A stretch of 64,000 nt of DNA, from contig CAWBME010000006.1 of assembly GCA_963789825.1 (NCBI GenBank), positions 558,001 to 622,000 of the forward strand, read 5' to 3'. The notes under the pieces were generated by a model that was not told where the DNA came from, did no database searches, and was given only the letters and a program-made list of their open reading frames with translations. This DNA is from PFL42 sp963789825. Lineage in GTDB: Bacteria > Chloroflexota > Anaerolineae > Anaerolineales > E44-bin32. Positions 29,428-38,639 of this stretch are shown one piece after another; position 1 is the stretch's first letter, and each line of letters starts with the position of its first letter. The translations under genes and the position numbers were made by a program.

Positions 29428-30459
29428 CTACAAAGCCCATGGCAGAGGGTCCTCCAGGCTGCGTCCCGGCGTGTAGTGCATGCGCGACTGGACCTGGTGG
29501 CCGATCGCATAGGCGATGGCGCACAACGGGATCCCCTCTGGGCAGTTCGCTTGGCAGAAGCCGCACCCAGAGCACGACGCCATGCGCTGGGCCTCGGCAA
29601 GCAAGGCCTGGATGAACACCGTCTTGCCCTGCTGCATCGCCTGGCGAAGGTCATCGCCCGCCAGAGCACAGGCCTCCAGGCACTCCCCGCACAACGTGCA
29701 GCGGCTCAGATACCCGGCGGCGACCGTTGGATGGCCATCCTCCAACCCAAGCTCTTCGAGCAGTTCCAGGGCAGCCTTCTTGCGGCGGTCGACCATGCGC
29801 CATAGCGCCATCTCGCGGTCGACGGCCTCGCGCTCGGTAGCGCTGCGCTGGGTCAGCGACTCCAGTCCCAGGGCCTGGTCGACTGCCTCATCGGCGATCA
29901 GCAGCAGCTTCTCCTGAGGATCCAATCCGATCCAGCCCAGCAACACATCGGCGCTCTCGAGATCCGCGGCCGGGCGCTCGCACAGCCGGCAGGCCATGCG
30001 CGCCTGAGCCGGTGCGGGCAGGCCCGCCGAGGCGCAGGCCAGAGACTGTCCGCGCAGCGCCACCGGATCCTGCCGCCGATCTGCCGAGGAACCGCTGGAG
30101 CCAAACCCGCAGTCCATGCCCAGAACCAGCAGCCGATCGCGATCCACGGCGCCACGTTTGGCCATCTCAATCAGCGTGCGCGTTTCGCACGGGTGCAAAG
30201 CGATTGCCACCCGCTCCTCGCTGGGCACGAGCGCCTGCGGCAGCCCGCAAGCCGCGTTGGACAGCATCTCCGGGGACAGCGGGTCGTAGCCCGCCAGTTC
30301 GTCGCGCGTGCGTGCCAGGCGCAATCCCCCACGCTCCGTGCCGCTGCTCGGCATCAGCACGCCGGCGATGTGTCCGGCGTCCAGCAGGCCGCCGAGCAGC
30401 GCCAGGATCGCCTGCTGGGGTCGAGACTCCTGTACAGGGATCACCCTCGCCACGTACAT
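29428..30459 (-). CDS. FrhB/FdhB-like Fe-S protein, copy 1
   Basis: 343 residues. FrhB/FdhB core VAIALHPCETRTLIEMAKRG and RLLVLGMDCGFG, then two [4Fe-4S] motifs CTLCGECLEACALA and CSGCGFCQANCPEG. In methanogens FdhAB binds MvhD and replaces the hydrogenase as electron donor to HdrA; this gene lies 40 bases after an mvhD and no hydrogenase genes are nearby, so the same role is a reasonable inference. No FdhA-like molybdopterin subunit is encoded in the window. Confidence 0.78.
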   Translation of the reverse strand: MYVARVIPVQESRPQQAILALLGGLLDAGHIAGVLMPSSGTERGGLRLARTRDELAGYDPLSPEMLSNAACGLPQALVPSEERVAIALHPCETRTLIEMAKRGAVDRDRLLVLGMDCGFGSSGSSADRRQDPVALRGQSLACASAGLPAPAQARMACRLCERPAADLESADVLLGWIGLDPQEKLLLIADEAVDQALGLESLTQRSATEREAVDREMALWRMVDRRKKAALELLEELGLEDGHPTVAAGYLSRCTLCGECLEACALAGDDLRQAMQQGKTVFIQALLAEAQRMASCSGCGFCQANCPEGIPLCAIAYAIGHQVQSRMHYTPGRSLEDPLPWAL

Positions 30460-30499
30460 ACCGCCACCTCCTCGGTGCTCACAGGCGCCGCATTCAGCC

Positions 30500-30958
30500 T
30501 CATGCCAGCTCCGCCACCCGGATCGGGGTGGGACCTTTGGCCCGCATGGCATCGGTCATTTCTTGGATGGTTTCGGCGAAGCGCTTGCCTTCGCTGGCGC
30601 TGATCCAGCGCAGCCAGACGCGCTCCGGGTCGAAACCTGCGCTCTGCAGCACCTTGTGCAGCACCGCCACCCTGCGGCGGGCCTTGTAGTTGCCTTCCTG
30701 ATAGTGGCAATCGCCGATGTGGCACCCGCCGATCAGCACCCCATCTGCGCCTTCAGCCAGCGCCCGGCAGACGTACACCGGATCGACCGCGCCGCTGCAC
30801 ATCAGCCGGATGATGCGCACGCTGGGCGGGTATTGCAGTCGGCTGGTCCCGGCCAGATCGGCGCCGGTGTAGGTGCACCAATTGCACAGAAAGGCCACGA
30901 TGCGAGGCTCGAAACCCTCGGCCGCTGGATTGCTGCCATTGCCGGGTATCTCACTCAT
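30500..30958 (-). CDS. mvhD: MvhD-like [2Fe-2S] electron adaptor
   Basis: 152 residues: VAFLCNWCTYTGADLAGTSR, RIIRLMCSGAVDPVYVCRAL, GADGVLIGGCHIGDCHYQEG, LRWISASEGKRF, all MvhD signatures. Second mvhD of the window, here without mvhG/mvhA. Its ATG overlaps the stop of the giant HdrA fusion gene (ATGA), supporting a direct MvhD-HdrA contact. Confidence 0.93.
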   Translation of the reverse strand: MSEIPGNGSNPAAEGFEPRIVAFLCNWCTYTGADLAGTSRLQYPPSVRIIRLMCSGAVDPVYVCRALAEGADGVLIGGCHIGDCHYQEGNYKARRRVAVLHKVLQSAGFDPERVWLRWISASEGKRFAETIQEMTDAMRAKGPTPIRVAELA

Positions 30959-33900
30959 GGGATCGCCACCTCTACCATCTGTGCCACTTCCCGAAATGCG
31001 AAGCCGCGCTGCTGGCTGGCCTTGTTCGGGCAGGCGGTCACGCAGGCGCCGCACCCCTGGCACAGCACCTCAATCACCTCGGCGCAGCCGCGTTCGAGGT
31101 TGAGCGTGCGCGCGCCGAAGGGGCAGGTATCCACGCAGATCCCACAGGCCGAACACAGCCGCGGATTGACCGTCGCCACGATCGGCGTCGAGGACAGTGA
31201 GGGCTTGCTCAGCAGACCCACCGCCCGGACGGCGGCGGCGCGAGCCTGCTCCATGCTTTCCTCGATCGAGCGCGGCGAATGGGCCAGGCCGCACACAAAC
31301 ACGCCCTCTGCCGCGAAGTCTACCGGGCGGAGCTTGGCATGCGCTTCCAGGAAGAATCCTTCTCGCGTCAGCGGAACCTTGAGCATGCGGCTCAGTTGCA
31401 GGTTGTCGGGGTTGGCCTCAATGCCCGTGCTCAGAACGACCCGCCCGGCAGCGAGATCCACAGGCACGTCCTCCGGCTGCACCCGTAGCTGCAGACGTAG
31501 CGCCCCCTCCCCCAGGGTGACCAGGGGCGGCGCCTGGGGCGAGTACTGCAGGAAGCGGACACCCAGCCCCCGCGCCTGACGAAAGATCGCCTCGCGGAAG
31601 CCGTAGCTGCGCAGATCGCGGTACAGGATCGTCACCGGGATCGAGGGGTCGAGCGTCTTGAGGCGCACGGCGTTCTGCAGCGCCTGGGTACAGCAGATAC
31701 GCGAACAATACGGGCGTTCTGGCTGCCGCGAGCCGACGCACTGGATCATCACCACGCCGCGACGGAGATCTTCGATCTCTGTCTCGGGGAGAGTCTCCCG
31801 AGCCAGCAACTCGTCGAGCACCTGTTGCGTGATCACGCCCGGCAGCGAGCCGAAGCCGAAGTCAGATGTTTCGACGGCCTGAGCCCCGGTGGCGACGACG
31901 ATTGCGCCATGTTCGATCTCGCGCTGGCTGCCATCTGCCAGGCGCAGGCGGGTGCGGAACTGTCCGACGTAGCCCCCGATGTCTTCGATCGACGCTTGCC
32001 GGTGGCATTCGATGCATGGGTGCGAGGTGACGGCGGCGACCATCTCCGCCAGCAGTCTGCCGGGATCGACCCCGCGCGCCGGCGGCTTCGCCTGGCGCAG
32101 ATGCCCACCCAACTGGCCCTCCCGCTCGACCAGCACCACGCGGTAGCCCTGGTCGGCGATCGAGCGGGCGGCCGTCATCCCGGCCAGACCGCCGCCGATC
32201 ACCAGCGCCACTGGCTCCACCGGCACGCTGCCGCGCTGGATCGGCTCCAGGCCGCGCGCCTTGATGACCGCCATGGCCACCAGCTCCTTGGCCTTGCGCG
32301 TGGCCAATTCCGGCTGACCTCGATGCACCCAGGCATCTTGCTCGCGGATGTTGGCCATTTCGAACAGACTCGGGTTCAGGCCAGCCTGGCGCAGTGTGTC
32401 CTGAAACAGCGGCTCGTGAGTGCGCGGCGTGCAAGAGGCCACCACCACCCGATTCAATCCCTGCTCGCGAATGACGCGCGCCATCTTCTCCTGCGTGTCT
32501 TGCGAGCAGGTATACAGGTTGCGCTCGGCATACACCACGTCTGGCAGATGCGCCGCCGTCTCGACCACTTGCGGCACGTCGACCACGCCGCCGATATTGA
32601 TGCCGCAGTGGCAGACAAACACACCCACCCGCGGCGCTTCCTGCGAGATGTCGCGCTCGGCGGGGTACTCGATCTCGCGCGTGCGCGTGCCGCGCGCCGG
32701 CGCCAGAATCTCGGACACCATGGCCGCCGCGCAACCGGCTTCGACGACCGTCTCCGGGATGTCCTTGGGCTCGGCCAGGCTGCCGGCGACAAACACCCCC
32801 GCGCGCGAGGTGCGCCCGGTGCCAGCCGCACCACTCGGGAAGCCGTTGGCGTCGACTTCGACCCCCAGCCGCTCCATCATGGCGCGCGCCGCCGGGCTCG
32901 GCCGCAGGCCGACCGACAGCACCACCATGTCGAAGCTCTCCAGGCGCGGCTGCGGGCGCCCATCGGGCGCGTACGTCACATACGCGAGCCGCAGATCACC
33001 CGTGGCTGGGTTCTCCTTGACCGAGGACACCATGCTGCGCACGTAGCGCACGCCCTGCTCGCTGCCGGCGCGCTCGATGTACTCCTCGAAGCCTTTGCCG
33101 TGCGAGCGGATATCCATGTAGAAGATCGTGGGCTGGATGCGGGCATCGTGCTCCCGAGCAATGATGGCTTCCTTGGTGGCATACATGCAACAGATCGAGG
33201 AGCAGTAGTCCTGCCCGCCGCAGGTCTCGCGCGAGCCGACGCACTGGATCCAGGCGATGCGCTCGGGATGCCTGCCATCCGACGGCCGGCTCACCACCCC
33301 ACTCCACGGGCCCGAAGCGCTGAGCATGCGCTCGAATTCGAGGCTGGTCACCACATTTCGGTAGCGGCCGTAGCCGAACTCGGAACGGACTGCCGGGTCG
33401 ATCGGCTCGAGCCCGGGCGCCAGCACCACCGCACCGACTTCCAACGTCTGCCGCTCCTCGATCTCCAGATGGTCAATGGCATCAGCCTTGCAGACGAAGA
33501 CACACTGGTTGCACTCCGAGCACACCCCGCATTCCAGACAGCGAGCGGCCTCGGCCCGCGCCTGCTCTTCGGTAAGGCCGGCAGCGAACTCCTGAGCGCT
33601 GGCGCGGCGGGCAGCTGGCGGCAGGCGATTTCCTTCCTGCCGCTCACTTGGCCGGAGCCGTGTGCGCCGCTGCGCCTCGACCGGGTCCAGGCTCGCCACC
33701 TCGCCCAGCGGCGCGGGAGGCTCGAAGGGTTCGCCGCCCAGATAGCGGTCGATCGCACCGGCGGCGCGGTGGCCGGCGGCGATGGCATCAACGACGAAGC
33801 TGGTCCCGGTCACCATGTCTCCGCCGGCAAACACCCCTGGATGCGCCGTCGCCATGCTCTCGGGATCGACCTGCGCATACCGTCCACGAACCAGCGGCAG

Positions 33901-35433
33901 GGTTTCTTTCAGCCACTCGCTGTCCGGGTGCTGCCCGATGGCGAAGATCACCCAGTCCGCCGCCAACTCCTCCTCTGTGCCCGGTAGCACGTCAAAGTCC
34001 GGCCGACCCTCGACGAAACCGCGGAAGACGACCTGGGAGCAAGCCACGCCAGACACTCGGCCATCGCTGTCGGTGATGCGGTGGAAGGTGCGCGCCGGGA
34101 AGACCTCGATACCTTCGTCCTCGGCGTCCCGAACCTCCCAGGTGTGCGCCGGCATCTGGTGGCGGTCTTCAAGGCAGGCCATGCCCACCCATGCCGCGCC
34201 GAGCCGGACAGCGGTCATGGCGGCGTCAATGGCGACATTGCCGCCGCCCAACACCATCACCCGCTGCCCACGCAGCCTTGGGTCCCAGAAGGGATCCGCC
34301 GCGCCTTCAAGCTCGAGGCGAGCCTGGCGCAGGAAATCGGTCGCCGTATCCACCTGCGGCAGATCGGCCCCGGGAATCGGCAGGCGCACGCCGCGATGGG
34401 CCCCGACGGCCAGAAAGACGGCGGAATACCCGTCGGCGAAGAGAGCATCGAGGTCCTGCACACGCTGATTCAGCCGCAGCTCGACGCCCTGCGCCAGGAT
34501 GTCGTCGATCTCGCGCTGCACGGCCTCAGCCGCAAGGCGGAAGGAGGGGATGCCGAGCCGCACCATCCCGCCCGGGACGGAGAAGGCTTCGAAGACAGTG
34601 ACGGCGTGGCCGCGGCGGACGAGATCCTGAGCACAGGTCAACCCGGCCGGGCCGGAACCGACAACGGCGACCCGCTGGCCGCTGGGTGTTGGCTCCGTCC
34701 GCGGCGGGATGATCGCCTCCCCGGCCAGCCGCCGCTCCCACGCCCAGTCGGTAACGAAGCGCTTGAGCGCCATGATGTTGACCGGGTCATCCACCTGGCC
34801 TCGCGAACACGCCTCCTCACAGCGGTGGTTGCAGATCCGCCCGCAGATCGACGGGAAGGGGTTCTCCTCGAGGATCGTGCGATAGGCATCGGCGTACCGT
34901 CCCTGGCGGACCAACGCCACGTAGCCCTGGGCTCGCTGATGGATCGGACAGGCCTCGCGGCATGGCGACATCCCGGCTTTCTCGATGGCGAAGGCGTTGG
35001 GGATGGCCTGCGGGTAGCGCTTGTAGATGGCGTGGCGCTGCGAAAGGCCCCAATTGAACTCGTCCGGCCGGTCGATCGGGCAGACCGCGGCGCATTCGCC
35101 GCATCCGGTGCAGCGGTCCAGGCGCACGAAGCGCGGCCGGTGCACCAGGGTCGCCTGGAACCTGCCCGGCTCGCCCTCGAGCGAGCGCAGGTCGGTGTTG
35201 GTCAACACCTCGATGTTCAGGTGCCGTCCGACGTCGACCAGCTTGGGCGACATGATGCACATGGCGCAGTCGTTGGTGGGGAAGGTCTTGTCGAGCTGCG
35301 CCATCGTCCCGCCGATCGCCGCGGAAGTCTCGGCCAGGTAGACCTTGATGCCGGCCTCGGCCAGGTCGAGCGCAGCCTGCATGCCGCCGATGCCGCCGCC
35401 GACGACCAACGCCGCGCCGACAACCGCCTGCAT
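30955..35433 (-). CDS. Giant HdrA'-GltD-HdrA'' fusion flavoprotein, 1492 residues
   Basis: Three flavin modules in one chain. Residues 1-150: HdrA-type FAD fold (VVGGGIGGMQAALDLAEAG), TNDCAMCIMSPK, CTGCGECAAVCP. Residues about 155-565: a whole GltD/NfnB-like oxidoreductase with CPIHQRAQGYV and CGRICNHRCEEAC Fe-S ligands, FAD site VAVVGSGPAGLTCAQDL, NAD(P)H site VMVLGGGNVAIDAAMTA, and FAGGDMVTGTSFVVDAIAAG. Residues about 630-905: Cys cluster CLECGVCSECNQCVFVC and the rest of HdrA' (IQCVGSRETCGG). Residues 935-1492: second HdrA (VGVFVCHCGINIGG, VIGGGLAGMTAARSI, CVGSRQ, ferredoxin motifs CSACGICVDTCP and CQGCGACVTACP). Start is uncertain: ATG 35433 aligns with HdrA' but lacks a clear ribosome site. 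No frame breaks. Confidence 0.9.
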   Translation of the reverse strand: MQAVVGAALVVGGGIGGMQAALDLAEAGIKVYLAETSAAIGGTMAQLDKTFPTNDCAMCIMSPKLVDVGRHLNIEVLTNTDLRSLEGEPGRFQATLVHRPRFVRLDRCTGCGECAAVCPIDRPDEFNWGLSQRHAIYKRYPQAIPNAFAIEKAGMSPCREACPIHQRAQGYVALVRQGRYADAYRTILEENPFPSICGRICNHRCEEACSRGQVDDPVNIMALKRFVTDWAWERRLAGEAIIPPRTEPTPSGQRVAVVGSGPAGLTCAQDLVRRGHAVTVFEAFSVPGGMVRLGIPSFRLAAEAVQREIDDILAQGVELRLNQRVQDLDALFADGYSAVFLAVGAHRGVRLPIPGADLPQVDTATDFLRQARLELEGAADPFWDPRLRGQRVMVLGGGNVAIDAAMTAVRLGAAWVGMACLEDRHQMPAHTWEVRDAEDEGIEVFPARTFHRITDSDGRVSGVACSQVVFRGFVEGRPDFDVLPGTEEELAADWVIFAIGQHPDSEWLKETLPLVRGRYAQVDPESMATAHPGVFAGGDMVTGTSFVVDAIAAGHRAAGAIDRYLGGEPFEPPAPLGEVASLDPVEAQRRTRLRPSERQEGNRLPPAARRASAQEFAAGLTEEQARAEAARCLECGVCSECNQCVFVCKADAIDHLEIEERQTLEVGAVVLAPGLEPIDPAVRSEFGYGRYRNVVTSLEFERMLSASGPWSGVVSRPSDGRHPERIAWIQCVGSRETCGGQDYCSSICCMYATKEAIIAREHDARIQPTIFYMDIRSHGKGFEEYIERAGSEQGVRYVRSMVSSVKENPATGDLRLAYVTYAPDGRPQPRLESFDMVVLSVGLRPSPAARAMMERLGVEVDANGFPSGAAGTGRTSRAGVFVAGSLAEPKDIPETVVEAGCAAAMVSEILAPARGTRTREIEYPAERDISQEAPRVGVFVCHCGINIGGVVDVPQVVETAAHLPDVVYAERNLYTCSQDTQEKMARVIREQGLNRVVVASCTPRTHEPLFQDTLRQAGLNPSLFEMANIREQDAWVHRGQPELATRKAKELVAMAVIKARGLEPIQRGSVPVEPVALVIGGGLAGMTAARSIADQGYRVVLVEREGQLGGHLRQAKPPARGVDPGRLLAEMVAAVTSHPCIECHRQASIEDIGGYVGQFRTRLRLADGSQREIEHGAIVVATGAQAVETSDFGFGSLPGVITQQVLDELLARETLPETEIEDLRRGVVMIQCVGSRQPERPYCSRICCTQALQNAVRLKTLDPSIPVTILYRDLRSYGFREAIFRQARGLGVRFLQYSPQAPPLVTLGEGALRLQLRVQPEDVPVDLAAGRVVLSTGIEANPDNLQLSRMLKVPLTREGFFLEAHAKLRPVDFAAEGVFVCGLAHSPRSIEESMEQARAAAVRAVGLLSKPSLSSTPIVATVNPRLCSACGICVDTCPFGARTLNLERGCAEVIEVLCQGCGACVTACPNKASQQRGFAFREVAQMVEVAIP

Positions 35434-35522
35434 CCGCTCGGGCGGCGTCAGTCCCCTTCGGCTGAACCATGCGGTAGGCCGAGTCCTTCGGGCAGCACGC
35501 AGTCCATCCTCCGATCCATCCT

Positions 35523-36369
35523 TCAACTCACCAGCGCGTAGCGCCGGAGCAGTGGCGCCGGATCGATCAGGTGCTTCTTCCACCAAGCCGGGGAACTGAC
35601 GCCCAGCGCAATCCCCAGCAGCTCCGTGATGTACAGGACCGGCATGCGGCCGCCGGACTGGCGCATTTCCAGGTTGACCTGGCACAGCGGACAGCTGGTG
35701 ACGATCGCTTCCGCTCCCGCTTCCCGCGCTGCGGCAACCAGCTGCCCCACCAGCCGCTTGACGGCCGGCGGGCGGGTGAGCGACAGACCTCCGCCGCAGC
35801 ACTCGCTGGCGTACGACCAGCGCCGCGCATCGGCGCCGAGGTCGGTCAGCAGCTCATCCATCAGCACCGGATTCTCCGGGTCCTCCGACTTGCAGGATCG
35901 CCGCCGGCCGCAGCAGCAGGCAGCCGTAGTACGACACCAACGGCAGGCCGTTCAGCGGGCGCACGACCTTCGCCAGCAGCTCACGTCTGGCCAGATCCTG
36001 GCAGACCACCTCCAACACCGGACGCGGCCGTGAGCCCTCCCCACCGAATGGGCCGAAGAGCGCTTCGGCCCGGGCGCGCAGCGCCGGATCCTCCCTCAGG
36101 TGGGCGGTGGCCACGGCGTGCCGGTTGTAGCAGGCGGCGCATGGCATCAGCACGTCCAGCCCCGTCCGCTCCGCCAGCGCCAGGTTGCGCGCCGGCAGCA
36201 GCACCGCCATGTCCGGATCGAGGGCATGCGCCGACGATGCGCCGCAGCACGACCAATCCTCCAGCTCAGCCAGGCCGATCTCTAAGCGGGAGAACACCGC
36301 CCGCACCGAGAGATCGAACTCCTGTCCGGTGGAGTGCAGGCTGCAGCCAGGGTAGTAGGCTAGTTCCAC
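35523..36369 (-). CDS. hdrB: HdrB, second module of the cluster
   Basis: About 281 residues with both CCG domains: YYPGCSLHS, WSCCGAS, MPCAACYNR, then YYGCLLL, SECCGGG, CPLCQVN. These hold the two noncubane clusters at the disulfide site. A double-base site (CTGC near 35883; reads AILKSEDPENPVLMDE when corrected) splits the raw frame. The ATG overlaps the end of hdrC (36360). Confidence 0.9.
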
Positions 36370-36929
36370 GCCTCGCTCCTCGCCGACGCTTCACCCTGTG
36401 GCTCGCCTGCTCCCGGCGCGCAGGCATCGATCACGCCGGCGACCTCGCTCCAGCCTGCAATGCGGTGGGGCACCAGCGGCACCTTGCCCTTCAGCACCAG
36501 GCGGATGCCGGATCCCATGTCGGCAAACAGGTTGCCGGAGCGGAGTTTGTACAGGATCAGCAGCGACGCCTCGTGCGACCGGCCCAGCCGGCGCGCCACC
36601 CCAAGGAACAATCGATGGAATGCCAGCGCGCCCGGATCGCCGGCGCGGATGCCGCGCGCCAGCGCCGCCGCGCGCAACGAGTCCATCACCGGAGCCATAT
36701 CGATTCCGTTGGGACAGCGAGCGCCGCAGGTGCCGCAGCCTGCACACAGCCACAGGTCCGGGCTGCCCAACACCCGCCGTTCCTCGCCAAGCTGCAGCAT
36801 GCGGATCACCCGATCGGGGCCGAACAGCATGTCCTCGGCCGACGGGCAGCCGGCGGTGCACTTGTGGCACTGGAAGCACAAGCGCAGGTCCTGGTGGGAG
36901 CGGTGCTCGACAGCCTCAAGCAGCGTCAT
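36360..36929 (-). CDS. hdrC: HdrC, second module of the cluster
   Basis: 189 residues, two [4Fe-4S] motifs CFQCHKCTAGCPS and CAGCGTCGARCPN. The C-terminal helical part (FLGVARRLGRSHEASLLILY) is usual for bacterial HdrC. ATG 36929 sits 3 bases after the HdrA'' stop; the stop overlaps hdrB. Electron wire from HdrA to HdrB. Confidence 0.92.
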   Translation of the reverse strand: MTLLEAVEHRSHQDLRLCFQCHKCTAGCPSAEDMLFGPDRVIRMLQLGEERRVLGSPDLWLCAGCGTCGARCPNGIDMAPVMDSLRAAALARGIRAGDPGALAFHRLFLGVARRLGRSHEASLLILYKLRSGNLFADMGSGIRLVLKGKVPLVPHRIAGWSEVAGVIDACAPGAGEPQGEASARSEAWN

Positions 36930-36932
36930 CGC

Positions 36933-38639
36933 TCAGCTCACCTCTCCGACCATGGCCAGGATCTGCGTGGCATCCCAGTTGGCCACTTCGGTCGCCTTGT
37001 TGGGGCAGATCACCGCACAGGCGCCGCAGGCCTGGCAAAGCGCTGGGTTGACGACAGCCACCGGGCGGATCACGCTCAGAGAGCGAGCGCCGTAGGGGCA
37101 GGTTTCGATGCAGGCCCCGCAGCCGGCACACAACTCGACGTCGACCACCGCCACGGTGGGCGATTGGGAGAGCATCTCCTGCGAGAACAGCTGCATGACC
37201 TTGGCAGCGGCCGCCCCGGCCTGAGCCACCGACTCGGGGATGTCCTTCGGACCCTGGCAGCACCCGGCCAGATACACGCCCGCCGTGAGTGTCTCCACCG
37301 GGCGCAGCTTCGGGTGCGCCTCGCTCAGGAACCCGTCGGCGTCGGCGCTGATGTGCAGCACCTGAGCCAGCTCTAGCACGCTGGCTGCGGGGAGCAGCGG
37401 AGTGGCCAGAACGACGAGATCCGGCGTGAGCTCGAGCGACATGCCGGCCAGCGTGTCCTCGCCCTGCAGACGGATCTGGCCATCCACCGCCTCGACCCGG
37501 CTCACCTCTCCGCGCAGGTACAGCACGCCGAATTGCTCCGCCGCCTGCTGGACGTACTCCTCGTAGCCTTTGCCACCGCTGCGCAGGTCGGTGTAGAAGA
37601 CGCAGGCGCTGCCCTGGGGCACGCGCTGGCGATAGGCGCGCGCCTGCTTGGCCACCACCATGCAGCACACCTTGGAGCAGTAGGGCACGCCGCGCGTTGC
37701 GTCGCGTGAGCCAGCGCACTGCACGAAGACAACCTGCTGCGGGAGGCGACCGTCGGATGGGCGGCGCGGACCCTCCGGATCCAGCAGCATGCGTTCGAAC
37801 GTCAGGGTGTCGACGACATCCGGATGCTGAGCGCCGCCGAGAGCGGGAAGCCGCTCGAGGGGGTAGGGCTCCCATCCCGTGGCGACGATCACCGCGCCCA
37901 CCTCGAAACTGAACTCGACCTCGCCCTCCGGTTCCTGCCGCACAATGCGCGCCTGGAAGTTGCCCACGTAGCCGCTCAGCTCCCGCACCTGGGAAGAAGT
38001 TAGCACCTGAATCTGAGGGTGCTGGCTGACGTGCCGCAGCCTTTCCTGCAGCAAGTGCTCGCCATCGGCCAGGTTGAGGTAGCTGCGGCTGAACTGCCGC
38101 ATCTTGCCGCCGAGCGCCGGGGCGCGCTCCATCAGGATCACCGGGTAGCCGGCGTCCGCCAGGTCGAGCGCCGCCGTCAGGCCGCTGATCCCCCCGCCGA
38201 TCACCAAGCAGCGCCGCGTCAGCGGGAGCTGAATCGGCGCCAGGCTGGCGTTGCGGCGGACCTTCTCCACCACCGAGAGCACAATCTCCGATGCCTTGAG
38301 CGTGGCCGCTTCCGGTTGACCTTGGTGCACCCAGGTGACCTGCTCACGGATGTTGGCCGACTTGCAGCGGAAGGCGTTCACCCCTTCCGTAGCGCAAGCC
38401 CGGCGGAATGTGGTCTCGTGCATCGCCGGTGAACAGGCTGCGACCACGACGGCATCGAGCTGCTGCTCGCGGATTGCGGTGCGGATCAGCTGCTGGCCGG
38501 GATCCGAGCACATGTAGCGGTATTCGGCGGCAAAGACAACCGCAGGATGGCCGCCAGCCGCCCGGACAACTTGGTCGACGTCGAGGGCGCCGGCGATGTT
38601 GTGACCACAATGGCAGACGAACACCCCCACCCGGCTCAC
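36933..38639 (-). CDS. HdrA'' half: N-terminal domain, FAD domain and C-terminal ferredoxin
   Basis: 568 residues. VGVFVCHCGHNIAGALDVDQ at the start, CSPAMHETTFRRACA, FAD fold CLVIGGGISGLTAALDLADA, VQCAGSRD, and the C-terminal ferredoxin CAGCGACIETCPYG and CQACGACAVICPNK. It lacks the central CxxC-type Fe-S insert of full HdrA. The start is GTG 38639, overlapping the HdrA' stop. The same domain set forms residues 935-1492 of the giant fusion, so these are paralogues. Confidence 0.88.
   Translation of the reverse strand: MSRVGVFVCHCGHNIAGALDVDQVVRAAGGHPAVVFAAEYRYMCSDPGQQLIRTAIREQQLDAVVVAACSPAMHETTFRRACATEGVNAFRCKSANIREQVTWVHQGQPEAATLKASEIVLSVVEKVRRNASLAPIQLPLTRRCLVIGGGISGLTAALDLADAGYPVILMERAPALGGKMRQFSRSYLNLADGEHLLQERLRHVSQHPQIQVLTSSQVRELSGYVGNFQARIVRQEPEGEVEFSFEVGAVIVATGWEPYPLERLPALGGAQHPDVVDTLTFERMLLDPEGPRRPSDGRLPQQVVFVQCAGSRDATRGVPYCSKVCCMVVAKQARAYRQRVPQGSACVFYTDLRSGGKGYEEYVQQAAEQFGVLYLRGEVSRVEAVDGQIRLQGEDTLAGMSLELTPDLVVLATPLLPAASVLELAQVLHISADADGFLSEAHPKLRPVETLTAGVYLAGCCQGPKDIPESVAQAGAAAAKVMQLFSQEMLSQSPTVAVVDVELCAGCGACIETCPYGARSLSVIRPVAVVNPALCQACGACAVICPNKATEVANWDATQILAMVGEVS

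Noticed and set aside
31825..33987. 720-residue open frame on the plus strand opposite the HdrA fusion
   Set aside because: It is the antisense shadow of a long GC-rich gene; composition is Arg/His/Ala-biased with no motif or ribosome site.
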